Shown here piece by piece: positions 1-9,300 of a DNA stretch of 42,482 nucleotides. This stretch comes from Desulfofundulus thermobenzoicus (GTDB lineage: Bacteria > Bacillota > Desulfotomaculia > Desulfotomaculales > Desulfovirgulaceae), in the NCBI RefSeq assembly GCF_009428905.1, contig NZ_WHYR01000029.1, forward strand, positions 1-42,482. Direction: 5' to 3'. Both the position numbers and the translations under genes were made by a program. How positions within the stretch are numbered: the stretch's first letter is position 1; every line of letters starts with the position of its first letter. The notes beneath the pieces are model-generated. The model ran no database searches, was not told where the DNA came from, and worked only from the letters and a program-made list of their open reading frames with translations.

Positions 1-354
1 GGGGCGGCGGCGGTCATGCCCCTGGGTGCACCCATCGGCAGCAACCGGGGGCTGCGGACAAAGGAACTGATCCGCATTTTAATCGAGGAAATACCGCTGC
101 CCATTATTGTGGATGCCGGCATCGGGCGGCCATCCGAGGCGGCCGAGGCCATGGAGATGGGTGCCGCCGCGGTGCTGGTGAACACGGCCATTGCCACCGC
201 CGGTGACCCGGTGGCCATGGGCCGGGCCTTTGGGTTGGCCGTGGAAGCCGGCCGGGCGGCCCACCTGGCCGGGCCGGGCGAGGTGCAGCAGTACGCCCGG
301 GCTTCATCGCCCCTGACCGGCTTTTTAAGGGATGAAAATTTAACCGCATCCTGA
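1..354 (+). CDS. thiG: Thiazole synthase ThiG, C-terminal part (5' end outside window)
   Basis: The frame is open from base 1, so the gene begins upstream of the window; 117 residues are visible. ThiG builds the thiazole phosphate of thiamin from 1-deoxyxylulose 5-phosphate, dehydroglycine and ThiS thiocarboxylate. The visible part shows the family's TIM-barrel C-terminal signatures: [15 protein letters not shown], the phosphate-binding [20 protein letters not shown], and AVLVNTAIA. It is followed by thiH and thiF, which supply dehydroglycine and activate ThiS, so the context fits exactly. A gap of 226 bases separates it from thiH. Any TPP riboswitch for the operon would lie upstream of the window. 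Confidence 0.95.
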   Translation, partial: GAAAVMPLGAPIGSNRGLRTKELIRILIEEIPLPIIVDAGIGRPSEAAEAMEMGAAAVLVNTAIATAGDPVAMGRAFGLAVEAGRAAHLAGPGEVQQYARASSPLTGFLRDENLTAS

Positions 355-580
355 ATCACCGGAGGAGATCCGGGGTTTACTGCGGCCGCACCGGCCCATT
401 ACCTGCGGCAGTGGAAATCCGCCCACCCCTGTGGCAACGGTGCAGTTTACCGGGTGCCCGGGCAGCTTCAGTTACGGCAGCGGGTTTTATAAGCGTATGG
501 GTGCGGGTATTTGTTAAGCACCTGCTTAACCGGCGGTCTGTGATGTATTTTAGTTACCTGTTTGAAAGGAAGCGAATTCC

Positions 581-1684
581 ATGAGTTTCTACGAAGTCTA
601 CCGGCAATATCAGGACTTTGACTTTGCAGGCTTTTTTTCCTCTGTCACCGGTAGGGATGTGCTGCGGGTTTTGGGCAAGGACCGTCTAAAGCCCCTGGAC
701 TACCTGACGCTCCTCTCTCCGGCGGCGGAACCATATCTGGAGGAGATGGCCCAGAAGGCCCACCGCCTGACGGTCCAGCACTTCGGGCGCACCATCCTGC
801 TTTATACACCTCTTTATCTATCCAACTACTGCGTCAACCGGTGCGTTTACTGCGGCTTTCATGCGGGGAATGAACTGGAGCGCAGAAAACTTTCGCCGTC
901 TGAAGTGGAGGCAGAAGCCAGGGTCATTGCCGCCACCGGGTTGAAGCACATTCTCATTTTAACCGGTGAATCCCGGAAAGATTCCCCGGTGTCCTATATT
1001 AAAGAATGCGTACAGGTATTGAAAAAATATTTCACCGCCATCTGTATTGAAATTTATCCCTTGAAGGAAGAGGAATACGCCGAACTAATCGCCGCCGGGG
1101 TGGACGGCCTGACCATGTACCAGGAAGTATATGATGAAAAGGTTTACGCCCGGCTGCATCCCCCCGGGCCCAAGCGAAACTACCGCTTCCGCCTGGATGC
1201 CCCCGAGCGGGGTTGCCGGGCCGGCATGCGGGAGGTGAACGTGGGTGCGTTGCTGGGCCTGAATGAATGGCGCCGGGAGGCCTTTTTCACCGGCCTGCAC
1301 GCCGACTATCTGCAGAACCGCTTCCCGGAGGTGGAGGTAAGCATTTCGCCGCCGCGCATGAGGCCCCAGCTGGGCGGTTTCTCACCCCCGGTGGAGGTCA
1401 CCGACCGCAACCTGGTGCAGTACATGGTGGCCTTCCGCCTGTTCATGCCCCGGGGAGGCATTACCATTTCCACCCGGGAAAGGGCCTGGCTGCGGGATCG
1501 CCTGGTAAAACTGGGCGCCACCCGCATGTCGGCCGGTTCCTGCACCGCCGTGGGCGGGCGCATTGCGGAATCACCGGTCACCGGCCAGTTTGAAATATCC
1601 GATGAACGGGATGTGGCCGCCATGGCCAGAATGCTTTATGAACAGGGTTACCAGCCGGTGTATAAAAACTGGCAGTATCTTTAA
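581..1684 (+). CDS. thiH: 2-iminoacetate synthase ThiH (radical SAM tyrosine lyase)
   Basis: ThiH cleaves tyrosine by radical SAM chemistry to give dehydroglycine (2-iminoacetate) and p-cresol; dehydroglycine feeds ThiG. The 367-residue protein has the radical SAM cluster motif CX3CX2C (C84, C88, C91, in [12 protein letters not shown]) and the typical ThiH segments [17 protein letters not shown] and EIYPL. The length is normal for the family. The ATG is preceded by AAAGGAAG. The next gene, thiF, starts within about 20 bases of its stop, so the two are cotranscribed. Use of ThiH rather than glycine oxidase (ThiO) fits an anaerobe. Confidence 0.97.
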   Translation: MSFYEVYRQYQDFDFAGFFSSVTGRDVLRVLGKDRLKPLDYLTLLSPAAEPYLEEMAQKAHRLTVQHFGRTILLYTPLYLSNYCVNRCVYCGFHAGNELERRKLSPSEVEAEARVIAATGLKHILILTGESRKDSPVSYIKECVQVLKKYFTAICIEIYPLKEEEYAELIAAGVDGLTMYQEVYDEKVYARLHPPGPKRNYRFRLDAPERGCRAGMREVNVGALLGLNEWRREAFFTGLHADYLQNRFPEVEVSISPPRMRPQLGGFSPPVEVTDRNLVQYMVAFRLFMPRGGITISTRERAWLRDRLVKLGATRMSAGSCTAVGGRIAESPVTGQFEISDERDVAAMARMLYEQGYQPVYKNWQYL

Positions 1685-1702
1685 GAAACAGGAGTGGGTA
1701 GT

Positions 1703-2359
1703 TTGAACGCCTTTGAGACGACCCTGGCGGCCACCCTGGGGCCGGAAAACCTGGCCCGCATTCAGCAGGTGAAGGTGGGCATTGCCGGAGCCGGCGGCCT
1801 GGGTTCCAATTGTGCCGCTTTCCTGGTGCGCACCGGTTTTAAAAGGCTCAAGATTGTGGATTTTGACCGGGTGGAGGCCGGCAATCTGAATCGCCAGTTT
1901 TTCTTTGCCGGCCAGGTGGGTCTGTTAAAGGTGGAGGCCCTGGCCGAAAACCTGCGCCGCATAAACCCCGACCTGTTCATCGAGTCGCTGGCACTAAGGA
2001 TTGAAAAGGACAATGTGGCCGGCCTGTTTGACGACTGCCCGGTGGTGGTGGAAGCCCTGGACCGGCCGGAGTACAAAAAACTGGTGGTGGAGACCTGCCT
2101 GGGATTGGATAAACTGGTGGTGGCTGCTTCCGGCCTGGCCGGGTGGGGGCGCAGCGACGGGATTGTCATCCACCGGGTGAAGGAAAATTTCTTCCTGGTG
2201 GGCGACCTGGTTTCGGAAGCAGGTCCGGACTGCCCGCCCCTGGCGCCGGGTGTGGCCGTGGCCGCCGCCAAGCAGGCCGATCTGGTCCTGAGCCATGTGC
2301 TGGGAAAGGGCCTCCAGAGTCAGACCCCTTTGGGGGTAATCCGGGATTCGCAGGGGTAA
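1703..2359 (+). CDS. thiF: Sulfur carrier protein ThiS adenylyltransferase (ThiF family 2)
   Basis: This E1-like enzyme adenylates the C-terminal glycine of ThiS before sulfur transfer. At 218 residues it matches the short ThiF family of Clostridia. The nucleotide-binding motif GIAGAGGLGSN is near residues 26-36, followed by VDFDRVEAGNLNRQFF, the conserved Asp and Arg-containing stretch of the E1 fold. I placed the start at the TTG at 1703 because AGGAG lies 8 bases upstream; a GTG at 1694 would overlap that site. No ThiS gene is visible here; it may lie upstream of thiG. It sits between thiH and thiC in a compact operon. Confidence 0.92.
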   Translation: MNAFETTLAATLGPENLARIQQVKVGIAGAGGLGSNCAAFLVRTGFKRLKIVDFDRVEAGNLNRQFFFAGQVGLLKVEALAENLRRINPDLFIESLALRIEKDNVAGLFDDCPVVVEALDRPEYKKLVVETCLGLDKLVVAASGLAGWGRSDGIVIHRVKENFFLVGDLVSEAGPDCPPLAPGVAVAAAKQADLVLSHVLGKGLQSQTPLGVIRDSQG

Positions 2360-2421
2360 TTCCGGCTTAAGTCCAGTGACAATGACTGACTACCAACGAT
2401 TAACCTGGGAGGAATGTAAAG

Positions 2422-3717
2422 GTGGAATACAGCACCCAGATGAATGCTGCCCGGCGGGGGCTCATCACAAAAGAAATGGAGGCCGTGGCCCGTAAGGAAG
2501 GGGTGGCGGTGGAAAACCTGCGGGATTTAATTGCCCGGGGCCAGGTGGTCATCCCGGCCAATAAAAATCATAAAACGCTGGACCCCTGCGGCATCGGCCG
2601 GGGCCTGCGTACCAAGATCAACGTCAATCTGGGCGTTTCCAAGGACTGCTGCCATGGGGAAACCGAACTGGAAAAGGCCCGGGTGGCCATAGAGTTAAAG
2701 GCCGATGCCATTATGGATTTAAGCTGTTACGGCAAAACGGCGGAATTCAGACGCCGGCTCATAACCATGTCTTCCGTGGCCGTGGGAACGGTGCCGGTTT
2801 ATGATGCCGTGGGCTATTATGACAAGGATTTAAGGGAGATCACTCCGGAAGAGTTCCTGGGGGTGGTAGAAAAACACGCCGCCGACGGGGTGGATTTCAT
2901 GACCATTCATGCGGGCGTCAACCGGGAAACGGCAGCCCGGTTCAAAAAAACGCCACGCTTGACCAACATCGTTTCCCGGGGGGGAGCGCTGCTCTTTGCC
3001 TGGATGGAATTAAACGGCCGGGAAAACCCCTTTTATGAGTATTTCGATGACTTGCTGGAAATCTGCCGCCGTTACGACGTGACCATCAGCCTGGGGGATG
3101 CCTGCCGCCCGGGCTGTCTGAAGGATGCCACCGACGCCGCCCAGATTCAGGAACTCATTACCCTGGGCGAGTTAACCAGAAGGGCCTGGGAAAAGGATGT
3201 GCAGGTGATGATCGAGGGGCCCGGACACATGCCTCTAAATGAGATTGGCCCGAACATGCTCCTGGAAAAGAAGTTGTGCCACGGGGCGCCCTTTTACGTT
3301 CTGGGCCCCCTGGTGACCGATATCGCCCCCGGATACGACCATATCACCAGCGCCATCGGCGGGGCCATTGCGGCGGCCCATGGTGCCGACTTCCTGTGCT
3401 ACGTCACCCCGGCCGAACACCTGCGCCTGCCCACCCTGGAGGATATGAAGGAGGGCATCATTGCCTCCCGCATTGCCGCCCATGCCGCCGACATTGCCAA
3501 GGGCATACCCGGCGCCCGGCAGTGGGACGACGCCATGAGTGAGGCCAGGCGCAAACTGGACTGGGAAAAAATGTTCCAGCTGGCCATTGATCCGGAGAAG
3601 GCCAGGCGCTACCGTGAAGAGTCCCGGCCGGAAAAGGAGGACAGCTGCACCATGTGTGGCGAGATGTGTGCCGTGCGCAACATGAACCGGGTGATGGGGG
3701 ATCCGGGGCCTGTTTAA
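2422..3717 (+). CDS. thiC: Phosphomethylpyrimidine synthase ThiC
   Basis: ThiC rearranges aminoimidazole ribotide into hydroxymethylpyrimidine phosphate, the pyrimidine branch of thiamin synthesis. The 431-residue protein is the short form without the N-terminal extension of proteobacterial ThiC. It has the ThiC segments [34 protein letters not shown] and [15 protein letters not shown]. The C-terminal [4Fe-4S] motif is CTMCGEMC (about C409, C412, C416), a CX2CX3C spacing. The GTG start follows GGGAGG. It is the last gene of the thiG-thiH-thiF-thiC run; a hairpin follows and the next genes are convergent. Confidence 0.97.
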   Translation: MEYSTQMNAARRGLITKEMEAVARKEGVAVENLRDLIARGQVVIPANKNHKTLDPCGIGRGLRTKINVNLGVSKDCCHGETELEKARVAIELKADAIMDLSCYGKTAEFRRRLITMSSVAVGTVPVYDAVGYYDKDLREITPEEFLGVVEKHAADGVDFMTIHAGVNRETAARFKKTPRLTNIVSRGGALLFAWMELNGRENPFYEYFDDLLEICRRYDVTISLGDACRPGCLKDATDAAQIQELITLGELTRRAWEKDVQVMIEGPGHMPLNEIGPNMLLEKKLCHGAPFYVLGPLVTDIAPGYDHITSAIGGAIAAAHGADFLCYVTPAEHLRLPTLEDMKEGIIASRIAAHAADIAKGIPGARQWDDAMSEARRKLDWEKMFQLAIDPEKARRYREESRPEKEDSCTMCGEMCAVRNMNRVMGDPGPV

Positions 3718-3759
3718 CAAAAAGGATACCACTTTGGACAACGCGGTATCCTGCCTGTG

Positions 3760-3793
3760 GCAGCAGTTTTAATGAACTGCTGCGGCCGTTTTA
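3760..3793 (+). terminator. Probable terminator after thiC, between convergent genes
   Basis: A perfect 9-base inverted repeat (GCAGCAGTT at 3760-3768, AACTGCTGC at 3775-3783) has a 6-base loop and is followed by GGCCGTTTTA. A second hairpin (AGGATACC 3723-3730, GGTATCCT 3745-3752) lies just upstream. The position between thiC and the convergent minus-strand gene fits a terminator, though the T-run is short. Confidence 0.5.
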
Positions 3794-4648
3794 TCCCGTA
3801 ATGTCGCTCAGCTTTAAATCCCGGGTGTCCATGGGGGTTTTTAAATCCCTGTCGTGGGTAAAGCCCACCTGCAGACGCCCGCGGTAAATACTTTCGCCCA
3901 GGCCGTCCTGGTTGAGTCTGGTGATATAGATATTGTTTTCATGGTCCACGCCCACCAGACGGTACTTGGCCCCCGGAGGTGATATGACCCGCCAGCTGCC
4001 GTTCCCTTCCCGTATATTTACGGTGTTATTGGCCAGGTCATCGTAAATCAGGCAGTCCCGGTCAAACATGGTGGTGATGCGTCCGATGCGGCTGGTGTTT
4101 AACGGGATGCGGGCCAGGGTGTGGTTGGCATCGGTACGATAGATGTGGTAAGTATCCCGGCCGGTTTTTACCTGTATATAAATGACATTGGTAGCCGTAG
4201 AAAAGGCTACGTCGGTAATCTTGCTGCCGGCAGGCAACTTGCTGATGGTGGTGGATACTTCATGCATTCCTTCCTGGGGGAACAGCTGGGTCAGGGTGGC
4301 ATAGGTATAGCCGGAAACACTCTGGTAAAGACCCATCAAGGCCAGATCCCGGTCATCCAGCCACTTGAAATAGGAAACCTGTTTGTCTTTCATCTCTACG
4401 GTACGAACCAGTTTTTTATTGGGCATGGCATAGATTTCCACCCGGTCCGTTTTGACCAGGGCCATATAGCGGTGGTCCCGGGAGTAGTAGACTTTCCCGC
4501 TGGTTACGGTGTCCGATTCCCCGGTGGCACCGCCCACCTGAAAGGAGGAGGCCGGAGCGAGCAACACCTGATCCAGGTAGAAATATATACCCCCCTGTAG
4601 CACCAGGGCTGTCGCCAGCCAGACGGCTAATTTAAAGACCTTTCGCAC
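3791..4648 (-). CDS. Membrane-anchored, probably beta-propeller-like protein of unknown function
   Basis: I do not recognise a named family. The 285-residue protein starts with a basic segment and one hydrophobic helix (about residues 5-30), so it is probably anchored in the membrane and faces outward. The rest is rich in short beta-strand patterns separated by turns (YYSRDHRYMALVKTDRVEIYAM, YFKWLDDRDLALMGL, VAFSTATNVIYIQV), the repetitive style of a WD40-like or YVTN-like propeller. Its start lies 15 bases after the stop of the phosphodiester glycosidase gene, so the two are probably cotranscribed. An envelope role is inferred from the neighbours only. Confidence 0.7.
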   Translation of the reverse strand: MRKVFKLAVWLATALVLQGGIYFYLDQVLLAPASSFQVGGATGESDTVTSGKVYYSRDHRYMALVKTDRVEIYAMPNKKLVRTVEMKDKQVSYFKWLDDRDLALMGLYQSVSGYTYATLTQLFPQEGMHEVSTTISKLPAGSKITDVAFSTATNVIYIQVKTGRDTYHIYRTDANHTLARIPLNTSRIGRITTMFDRDCLIYDDLANNTVNIREGNGSWRVISPPGAKYRLVGVDHENNIYITRLNQDGLGESIYRGRLQVGFTHDRDLKTPMDTRDLKLSDITG

Positions 4649-4663
4649 TGGCCGATCCCTCCC

Positions 4664-5620
4664 CTATTGAACGATAAAGGCAGTGGGGACCATCCGTTCC
4701 CCCAGCATATCACAGGGCTTGTTCACCACCCGGCCGTTGTAAAACATGGTGGTGCTGGAACCGCCGTCCAGGTTGGCCGCCACGTAGGCTCCCTGTTCAT
4801 AGAGGATATTTTGCACATCCAAAAGGGTGGCGCCGATGGAATATCCCGGCTGGCGACCATCCAGCACCAGCAGCAGGATGGTGCCGTCTTTACGCTGGCC
4901 GATGGCCGTACGGGGAGCCACACCCCAGCCCCCATCGCCCTTGGTGATGGTTTTGCGTCCGTTGACAATCAGGGGCGGACCGAAGGTAACTCCCTCCGCC
5001 ACGTGCATTTTTTTCATTTCCTGGACCGTATACTTGCCCGCCACCAGAACTCCCTCCCGGGTCAGGCCCACCAGGTCCACCTGGTCTTTTATTTCTTCAC
5101 CCACCAGAAACCGGCCGTCGTGAATGATTACCCCATAGGGCAGCCTGCCCGTTCCCGTGCCCTGGGGATCGTAAAAACCACCGGCGTTGATGGCGGCAAT
5201 GGCGTTATTGTTCAATGCTATGGTGCTTACCGTATCCCCTTTTTCATGCAGGTCCCGGGCGGTGGCCACCTTTACCCGGGTGGGATCGGGCACTTCCAGC
5301 AAAAAGCCCTGAAAACGGGTTCCCTTAATGTCCACCAGCCGTAACTGGTCATTATGGCGCCTGGTGGTGAAGCTGAATATATCCTGCCGCACGGAAGGGG
5401 TGTCGCTTTCATTGCCCAGAATAGATGAGATTTCTTCAGCGGAAAGAAGCCAGGTGATATATTGGGGGTGGCGCGAATTCAACACGGCACCCACCACACT
5501 GCGCTTTATGTTGTTAAAGGGACCGTAAAGCACCACCACTGGCCCGGTCAGCAGGAGCAATATCAGGTTGATGACCAGGAACCGGAAAAGCACCCGGCCG
5601 ATTATGCGTAATTTGCGCAT
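4664..5620 (-). CDS. Phosphodiester glycosidase family protein (NAGPA domain)
   Basis: The protein (318 residues from the ATG at 5620) has one N-terminal transmembrane helix (LVINLILLLLTGPVVVLYG) and then an exported domain. Family hallmarks are ALNNNAIAAINAGGFYDPQG, the central RTAIGQRKDGTILLLVLDGR and the C-terminal NLDGGSSTTMFYNGRVVN, which match the NAGPA/DUF2233 fold first known from the mannose-6-phosphate uncovering enzyme. In bacteria such proteins are thought to act on sugar phosphodiesters of the cell wall. AAAGG precedes the ATG at a good distance; a GTG at 5629 overlaps that site and is less likely. It lies between a deacetylase and a surface protein in one minus-strand run. Confidence 0.85.
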   Translation of the reverse strand: MRKLRIIGRVLFRFLVINLILLLLTGPVVVLYGPFNNIKRSVVGAVLNSRHPQYITWLLSAEEISSILGNESDTPSVRQDIFSFTTRRHNDQLRLVDIKGTRFQGFLLEVPDPTRVKVATARDLHEKGDTVSTIALNNNAIAAINAGGFYDPQGTGTGRLPYGVIIHDGRFLVGEEIKDQVDLVGLTREGVLVAGKYTVQEMKKMHVAEGVTFGPPLIVNGRKTITKGDGGWGVAPRTAIGQRKDGTILLLVLDGRQPGYSIGATLLDVQNILYEQGAYVAANLDGGSSTTMFYNGRVVNKPCDMLGERMVPTAFIVQ

Positions 5621-5714
5621 GGCAGCCACCTTTTGTCAGATGTCACCGTTTATTTTAGGATCGAAAAGTTAAAATTCGATTAAAAACCGGTAAAACCTTC
5701 TTTCTGCTGCAAAT

Positions 5715-6581
5715 TTAGATTCTGGAATAATTTTCCCGGGTCAGCCTTTCCTCCAGCCGCCGGAGATCTATACTGTTGCCCACCCATATCCGGTGCAGGG
5801 CCAGGGGATTGTCGCCGGGTTGAACCCAGCCCGGCTGCATGGTGAAAGCCAGGCGGAACCCTTTTTTTTGCAATATTTCCATTGTATTTTGGTCGTAACT
5901 GCCATAGGGATAACAAAAGTAACGGGTGTCCTGTTCCAGTACACTGTCCAGCGATTCTTTGACCCTGCTTATTTCTTCCTCCTGCTCCCGGGGGGATAGT
6001 TTCGCCAGCGGCCGGTGGGTCTGGCCGTGGGCCGCCACTTCCATGCCGGAAGCTTTCATGTCCAGCAGTTCATCCCGGGTGAAGCTCTTTCCTACCTCCA
6101 TTCCCGGAATAAACAAAACACTCTTAAATTTATATCTTTTCAGCAGCGGTAGAGCAATTTCATAGGTATCCCGGTAACCGTCGTCAAAGGTGATTACCAC
6201 CGGCTTTGGCGGCAAACCGGCCCCATGGTTTAAATAGGCATAAAGCTCATCCAGGGAAATGGGGCGGTAGTTTTGCTCATAAAGGTAGGTCATATGCTCC
6301 CGGAATCTTTCGGGCGAGATAACTGCGTCGTTGTTTTTCTCCGGTCCGATTTTATGGTACATGAGAACGGGTACCCCTGCCGGAAATGAAAGCTCATCTT
6401 CCCGCTGCCCTGCCGGAACCAGTTTTTCTCCCGGTTTATCTTCGCCAGTGGCGGTGCGGATGGGGGTGGCCGGCCTGGAAGTATGGTTTTTCGGGACGGA
6501 AAAGAAGCTGGTAAAATAAACCAGACCGGCAATGTAAATCAGGACGGCACCTGCCAGAAAGATCCTCTGCATCAGCCTCAC
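5715..6581 (-). CDS. Polysaccharide deacetylase (NodB-domain, CE4 family), membrane-anchored
   Basis: CE4 esterases remove N-acetyl groups from peptidoglycan or chitin-like sugars outside the cell. The 288-residue protein has an N-terminal membrane anchor (about residues 6-27), a spacer, and a NodB domain starting at VPVLMYHKIGP. The motif TFDDGY carries the catalytic base and metal-ligand Asp pair (D133, D134), and HGQTH supplies the two His ligands (H185, H189). FCYPYGSYD is the usual later motif. All metal-binding positions are intact, so it should be active. It heads the run toward the glycosidase and the anchored beta-rich protein. Confidence 0.93.
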   Translation of the reverse strand: MRLMQRIFLAGAVLIYIAGLVYFTSFFSVPKNHTSRPATPIRTATGEDKPGEKLVPAGQREDELSFPAGVPVLMYHKIGPEKNNDAVISPERFREHMTYLYEQNYRPISLDELYAYLNHGAGLPPKPVVITFDDGYRDTYEIALPLLKRYKFKSVLFIPGMEVGKSFTRDELLDMKASGMEVAAHGQTHRPLAKLSPREQEEEISRVKESLDSVLEQDTRYFCYPYGSYDQNTMEILQKKGFRLAFTMQPGWVQPGDNPLALHRIWVGNSIDLRRLEERLTRENYSRI

Positions 6582-6695
6582 CAGGTCTTAAATTCGACAC
6601 GAGCAGGTAAATATCCTGCGCTATGGTCAGAAATCATCACATTATTGCTGGTAAGCCCCGGGGGATCCACCCGGCATAACGCCGCCGGTTTAAGT

Positions 6696-7700
6696 TCAGC
6701 TTTGACAGGACGGCCAGGTGCTGTATTCTTCTTCGTCTATCGGTTCTGGCGGTTCCGGGTTATGCTCGTGACTTTTGATCAGGCGGTAAAGGCCTTCAAT
6801 CACTTCATCCAGGGGTTCGGTATTTTTCAGCGCGTTCAACCATCTTTTCGGGATGGCGGCAAATCCGTGGAAGGTGCCGGCCATACCGCCGGTTACCGTA
6901 CCCGCCGTATCGGTATCGTCCCCCCGGTTGACGGCGGCAATCAATGCTTCTTCAAAACTACCGGTGAAAAGGAAGCACTGCAAGGCAGTGGCCAGGGTAT
7001 CCAGGGCACTGCCCCGGGGGACGGCTTCCGGCGCACCCCTTTGAATATGGTGGATGATGTACCAGAAAAATTTGGCAGGCTGAATATCCAGCTGGCGGCA
7101 GAAATGGTCGGTCAGGTGCAGTGCTTCCGTAACCGCTTCCCGGCGGCTTAAATGGCGCTTTGCACCCAGGAGATATATGAGCAGGTTGTAAAAAAGGCAG
7201 CAGGCAGCCCCCTCCTGGCTGTAGTGGGTCATGTAGGCAATTTGTACCGACCACCGGGCCATGGCCGCCAGGTCGTGCCAGTAACCGAAGGTTACCGGCA
7301 GAGTACGCATCAGTCCGCCGTTGGAATCCAGCTTGTTCAGGGATTGGGCGGTGATGCGGGAGGCTTCCTTCCAGTTTCCCGTGTGCAGGAAATTGCGGAA
7401 GGACATGAGGGTGGTATTGCCGATGTCCCTGGGGCCGGACTGGTACCAGCGGATGAAATGGCGACCAATCTCCTCGATGGGAAAGATAGGATTGGCCAGG
7501 ATGCCCCGGGCCACGGCCAGGGACATCTGGGTGTCGTCGGTGTATTCCCCCGGCTCCAGATTCAACCAGCCGCCTCCCACCATCTCCTTCAATACCCCGT
7601 ACTTTTCCCGGATCTCCGCAGCACTCATCAACTCTACCGGGCCGCCCAGGGCATCGCCCACTGCTGCTCCGTAAAAAGCCGCCTTGATAATCTCTTTCAA
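6696..7700 (-). CDS. ADP-ribosylglycohydrolase family protein (DraG-like)
   Basis: This family removes ADP-ribose from proteins, nucleic acids or small molecules with a binuclear Mg centre. The 334-residue protein shows the N-terminal GAAVGDALGG, the metal-binding YTDDTQMS (T54, D55, D56) and the C-terminal metal motif NRGDDTDTAGTVTGGMAG, so the active site is complete. The TTG start overlaps the stop of the transglycosylase gene (TTGA), implying translational coupling. No DraT-type or other ADP-ribosyltransferase is visible, so the substrate is unknown. Confidence 0.93.
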   Translation of the reverse strand: MKEIIKAAFYGAAVGDALGGPVELMSAAEIREKYGVLKEMVGGGWLNLEPGEYTDDTQMSLAVARGILANPIFPIEEIGRHFIRWYQSGPRDIGNTTLMSFRNFLHTGNWKEASRITAQSLNKLDSNGGLMRTLPVTFGYWHDLAAMARWSVQIAYMTHYSQEGAACCLFYNLLIYLLGAKRHLSRREAVTEALHLTDHFCRQLDIQPAKFFWYIIHHIQRGAPEAVPRGSALDTLATALQCFLFTGSFEEALIAAVNRGDDTDTAGTVTGGMAGTFHGFAAIPKRWLNALKNTEPLDEVIEGLYRLIKSHEHNPEPPEPIDEEEYSTWPSCQS

Positions 7701-8431
7701 CCATTCTCACCCCTTACATGTAATGAAAATGCCCGGCCGCAACCGTTTTTTTTCATAATTATCCCCCTGGTTTCGCCGGCGTCCTTCAAGGGGAATGCGC
7801 CGGTTGTCCCGGTGTTAAAAATGCCCGTTCTATCCGGCGGTGCGTCTCCCATGCTTTTAGCAGTTGTTTCTCCATACAGGTAACTGTACACCCGGTAGTT
7901 CCAGAGCACCTTGCGGATGAACTGCCTGGTTTCGGGAAAGGGGATCTGGTCCAGCTTGCTTTTCTCGCCGGTCCAGTGCTGCTGTTCCAGCCATTTCTGA
8001 ACGTTACCCCGGCCACCGTTATAGGCGGCCAGCACCAGGGTGGTGTCCCGGTTGAACGTGCGGTACAGGTCGGCCAGGTACCAGGTACCCAGGCGAATAT
8101 TGAATTCCGGGTCGTAGAGCAGGTCCGGGTGGTAATGGGTCAGGCCCATTTTTTCCGCCGCCCAGGTGCCCGTCTCCGGCATTACCTGCATCAATCCCCG
8201 GGCGCCCCGGCGGGAAGTGGCCCGGGGATTGAAGTTGCTCTCCGTCTTGATTATTGCCGCCACCAGGAAGGGATCCAGACCATTTCCGGCGGCGTAATTC
8301 ATGACCGTTTCCCGGTAGGGAAAGGGGTAAAAGATCCTCCCCAGGTGATCAATATTCCACATGGCCAGCAAGATCAGCGTTACAATAAGCAACCGCACCG
8401 GAAAGCCTTTTTTTGCCGGGCTAAAAGACAA
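7697..8431 (-). CDS. Lytic transglycosylase, Slt-type domain
   Basis: Slt-type enzymes cleave the MurNAc-GlcNAc bond of peptidoglycan to give 1,6-anhydro ends. After a membrane anchor (VRLLIVTLILLAMWN) come the family motifs: IIKTESNFNP with the catalytic Glu, the GLMQVMP block, and AYNGGRGNV. The open frame runs to 8551, but its first 40 codons derive from a low-complexity intergenic repeat and look non-coding. A TTG at 8431 has GGAG 10 bases upstream, which I prefer; the start is uncertain. It is translationally coupled to the ADP-ribosylglycohydrolase gene. Confidence 0.88.
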   Translation of the reverse strand: MSFSPAKKGFPVRLLIVTLILLAMWNIDHLGRIFYPFPYRETVMNYAAGNGLDPFLVAAIIKTESNFNPRATSRRGARGLMQVMPETGTWAAEKMGLTHYHPDLLYDPEFNIRLGTWYLADLYRTFNRDTTLVLAAYNGGRGNVQKWLEQQHWTGEKSKLDQIPFPETRQFIRKVLWNYRVYSYLYGETTAKSMGDAPPDRTGIFNTGTTGAFPLKDAGETRGIIMKKNGCGRAFSLHVRGENG

Positions 8432-8511
8432 AAAAACATCACTCCAAAAAGCGGTATATGAACAAGTTTTACCGTCATGGACGAATGGGATCTCCCAGGA
8501 AGATGGCCGCC

Positions 8512-8545
8512 GGTCGTTAGTCGTTGGTTGTTGGATCAAGTAGCC
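8512..8545 (-). repeat. Degenerate CAAC/GACTGACGAC low-complexity repeat, copy 1
   Basis: Read on the minus strand this reads CCAACAACCAACGACTAACG followed by ACCGG. It closely resembles the stretch at 27753-27786 and more loosely 2378-2400. It lies at the 5' edge of the transglycosylase gene, where it forms a spurious N-terminal extension of the open frame. Confidence 0.55.
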
Positions 8546-8649
8546 CAACACTCACCGGAATAAGGTAATTGAAATTATGTTAATCCGCGTATAATTTTTC
8601 TATAGCACCATCCCGAATGCCTGTAGGTGTCGGGCAGGTCAACCGGTTT

Positions 8650-9300
8650 TCATTGTTCGCAGAGGGAATGATAAGGTGGGCAACTCCTGCTAATTTGCTC
8701 CCCGTTCAGCTTTGCCCACAGGGCGGCCACCTGCCGGCGGGTTTCCTCCGGCGTGCCGCTGTTGTCGATGACCACATGGGCATGGCGTAACTTTTCCCCC
8801 TGGGGCATCTGGGCATTGATGCGGGCCAGGGCATCTTCCCGGCTCAGGCCGTCCCGGGACATCACCCGCTGCAACTGCTCCTCCGGATCCACCACCACCA
8901 GCCAGATCTGATCCACCTGTTCCTGCATACCGGCTTCAATGAGCAGGGGGGCCTCCACCACCAGCACTTTCCGGTTATCCCTGTGACGGTTGTGAAAGGC
9001 CCTTTTCCGCCGTTCCACTTCCTCCCTGATCCGGGGGTGGACAATGGCATTCAACCTGGCCCGGGCCGCCGGATCCCCAAAGACCAGCCGGCCCAGGGCG
9101 CTGCGGTCCAGGGTTCCGTCGGGCTGCAGTATTTCCCGGCCGAAGGTGTCCACAATCTCCTGCCAGGCCGGTTTGCCCGGTTCCACCACTTCCCGGGCCA
9201 CCCGGTCGGTGTCGATAATTTCGGCGCCGTGTTCCTGTAAATAGCGTGCCACGGTGCTCTTCCCGCTGCCGATGTTTCCCGTCAGGCCGATAACCGTCAT
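8650..9300 (-). CDS. coaE: Dephospho-CoA kinase CoaE
   Basis: CoaE phosphorylates dephospho-CoA at the ribose 3'-hydroxyl, the last step of coenzyme A synthesis. The 216-residue protein starts with the P-loop GLTGNIGSGKST (residues 5-16) and has the CoaE stretches IDTDRVAREVV, HPRIREEV and VVEAPLLIEAGM. The ATG is preceded by GGAGGG. The order polA-mutM-ytaF-coaE is the same as in Bacillus subtilis, which supports the assignment. A gap of 441 bases separates it from ytaF, so it may have its own promoter. Confidence 0.96.
   Translation of the reverse strand: MTVIGLTGNIGSGKSTVARYLQEHGAEIIDTDRVAREVVEPGKPAWQEIVDTFGREILQPDGTLDRSALGRLVFGDPAARARLNAIVHPRIREEVERRKRAFHNRHRDNRKVLVVEAPLLIEAGMQEQVDQIWLVVVDPEEQLQRVMSRDGLSREDALARINAQMPQGEKLRHAHVVIDNSGTPEETRRQVAALWAKLNGEQISRSCPPYHSLCEQ

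Noticed and set aside
355..580. Possible riboswitch between thiG and thiH
   Set aside because: Only short hairpins (for example GTTAAGCA/TGCTTAAC near 514-531) are visible; the conserved TPP riboswitch words are not seen.
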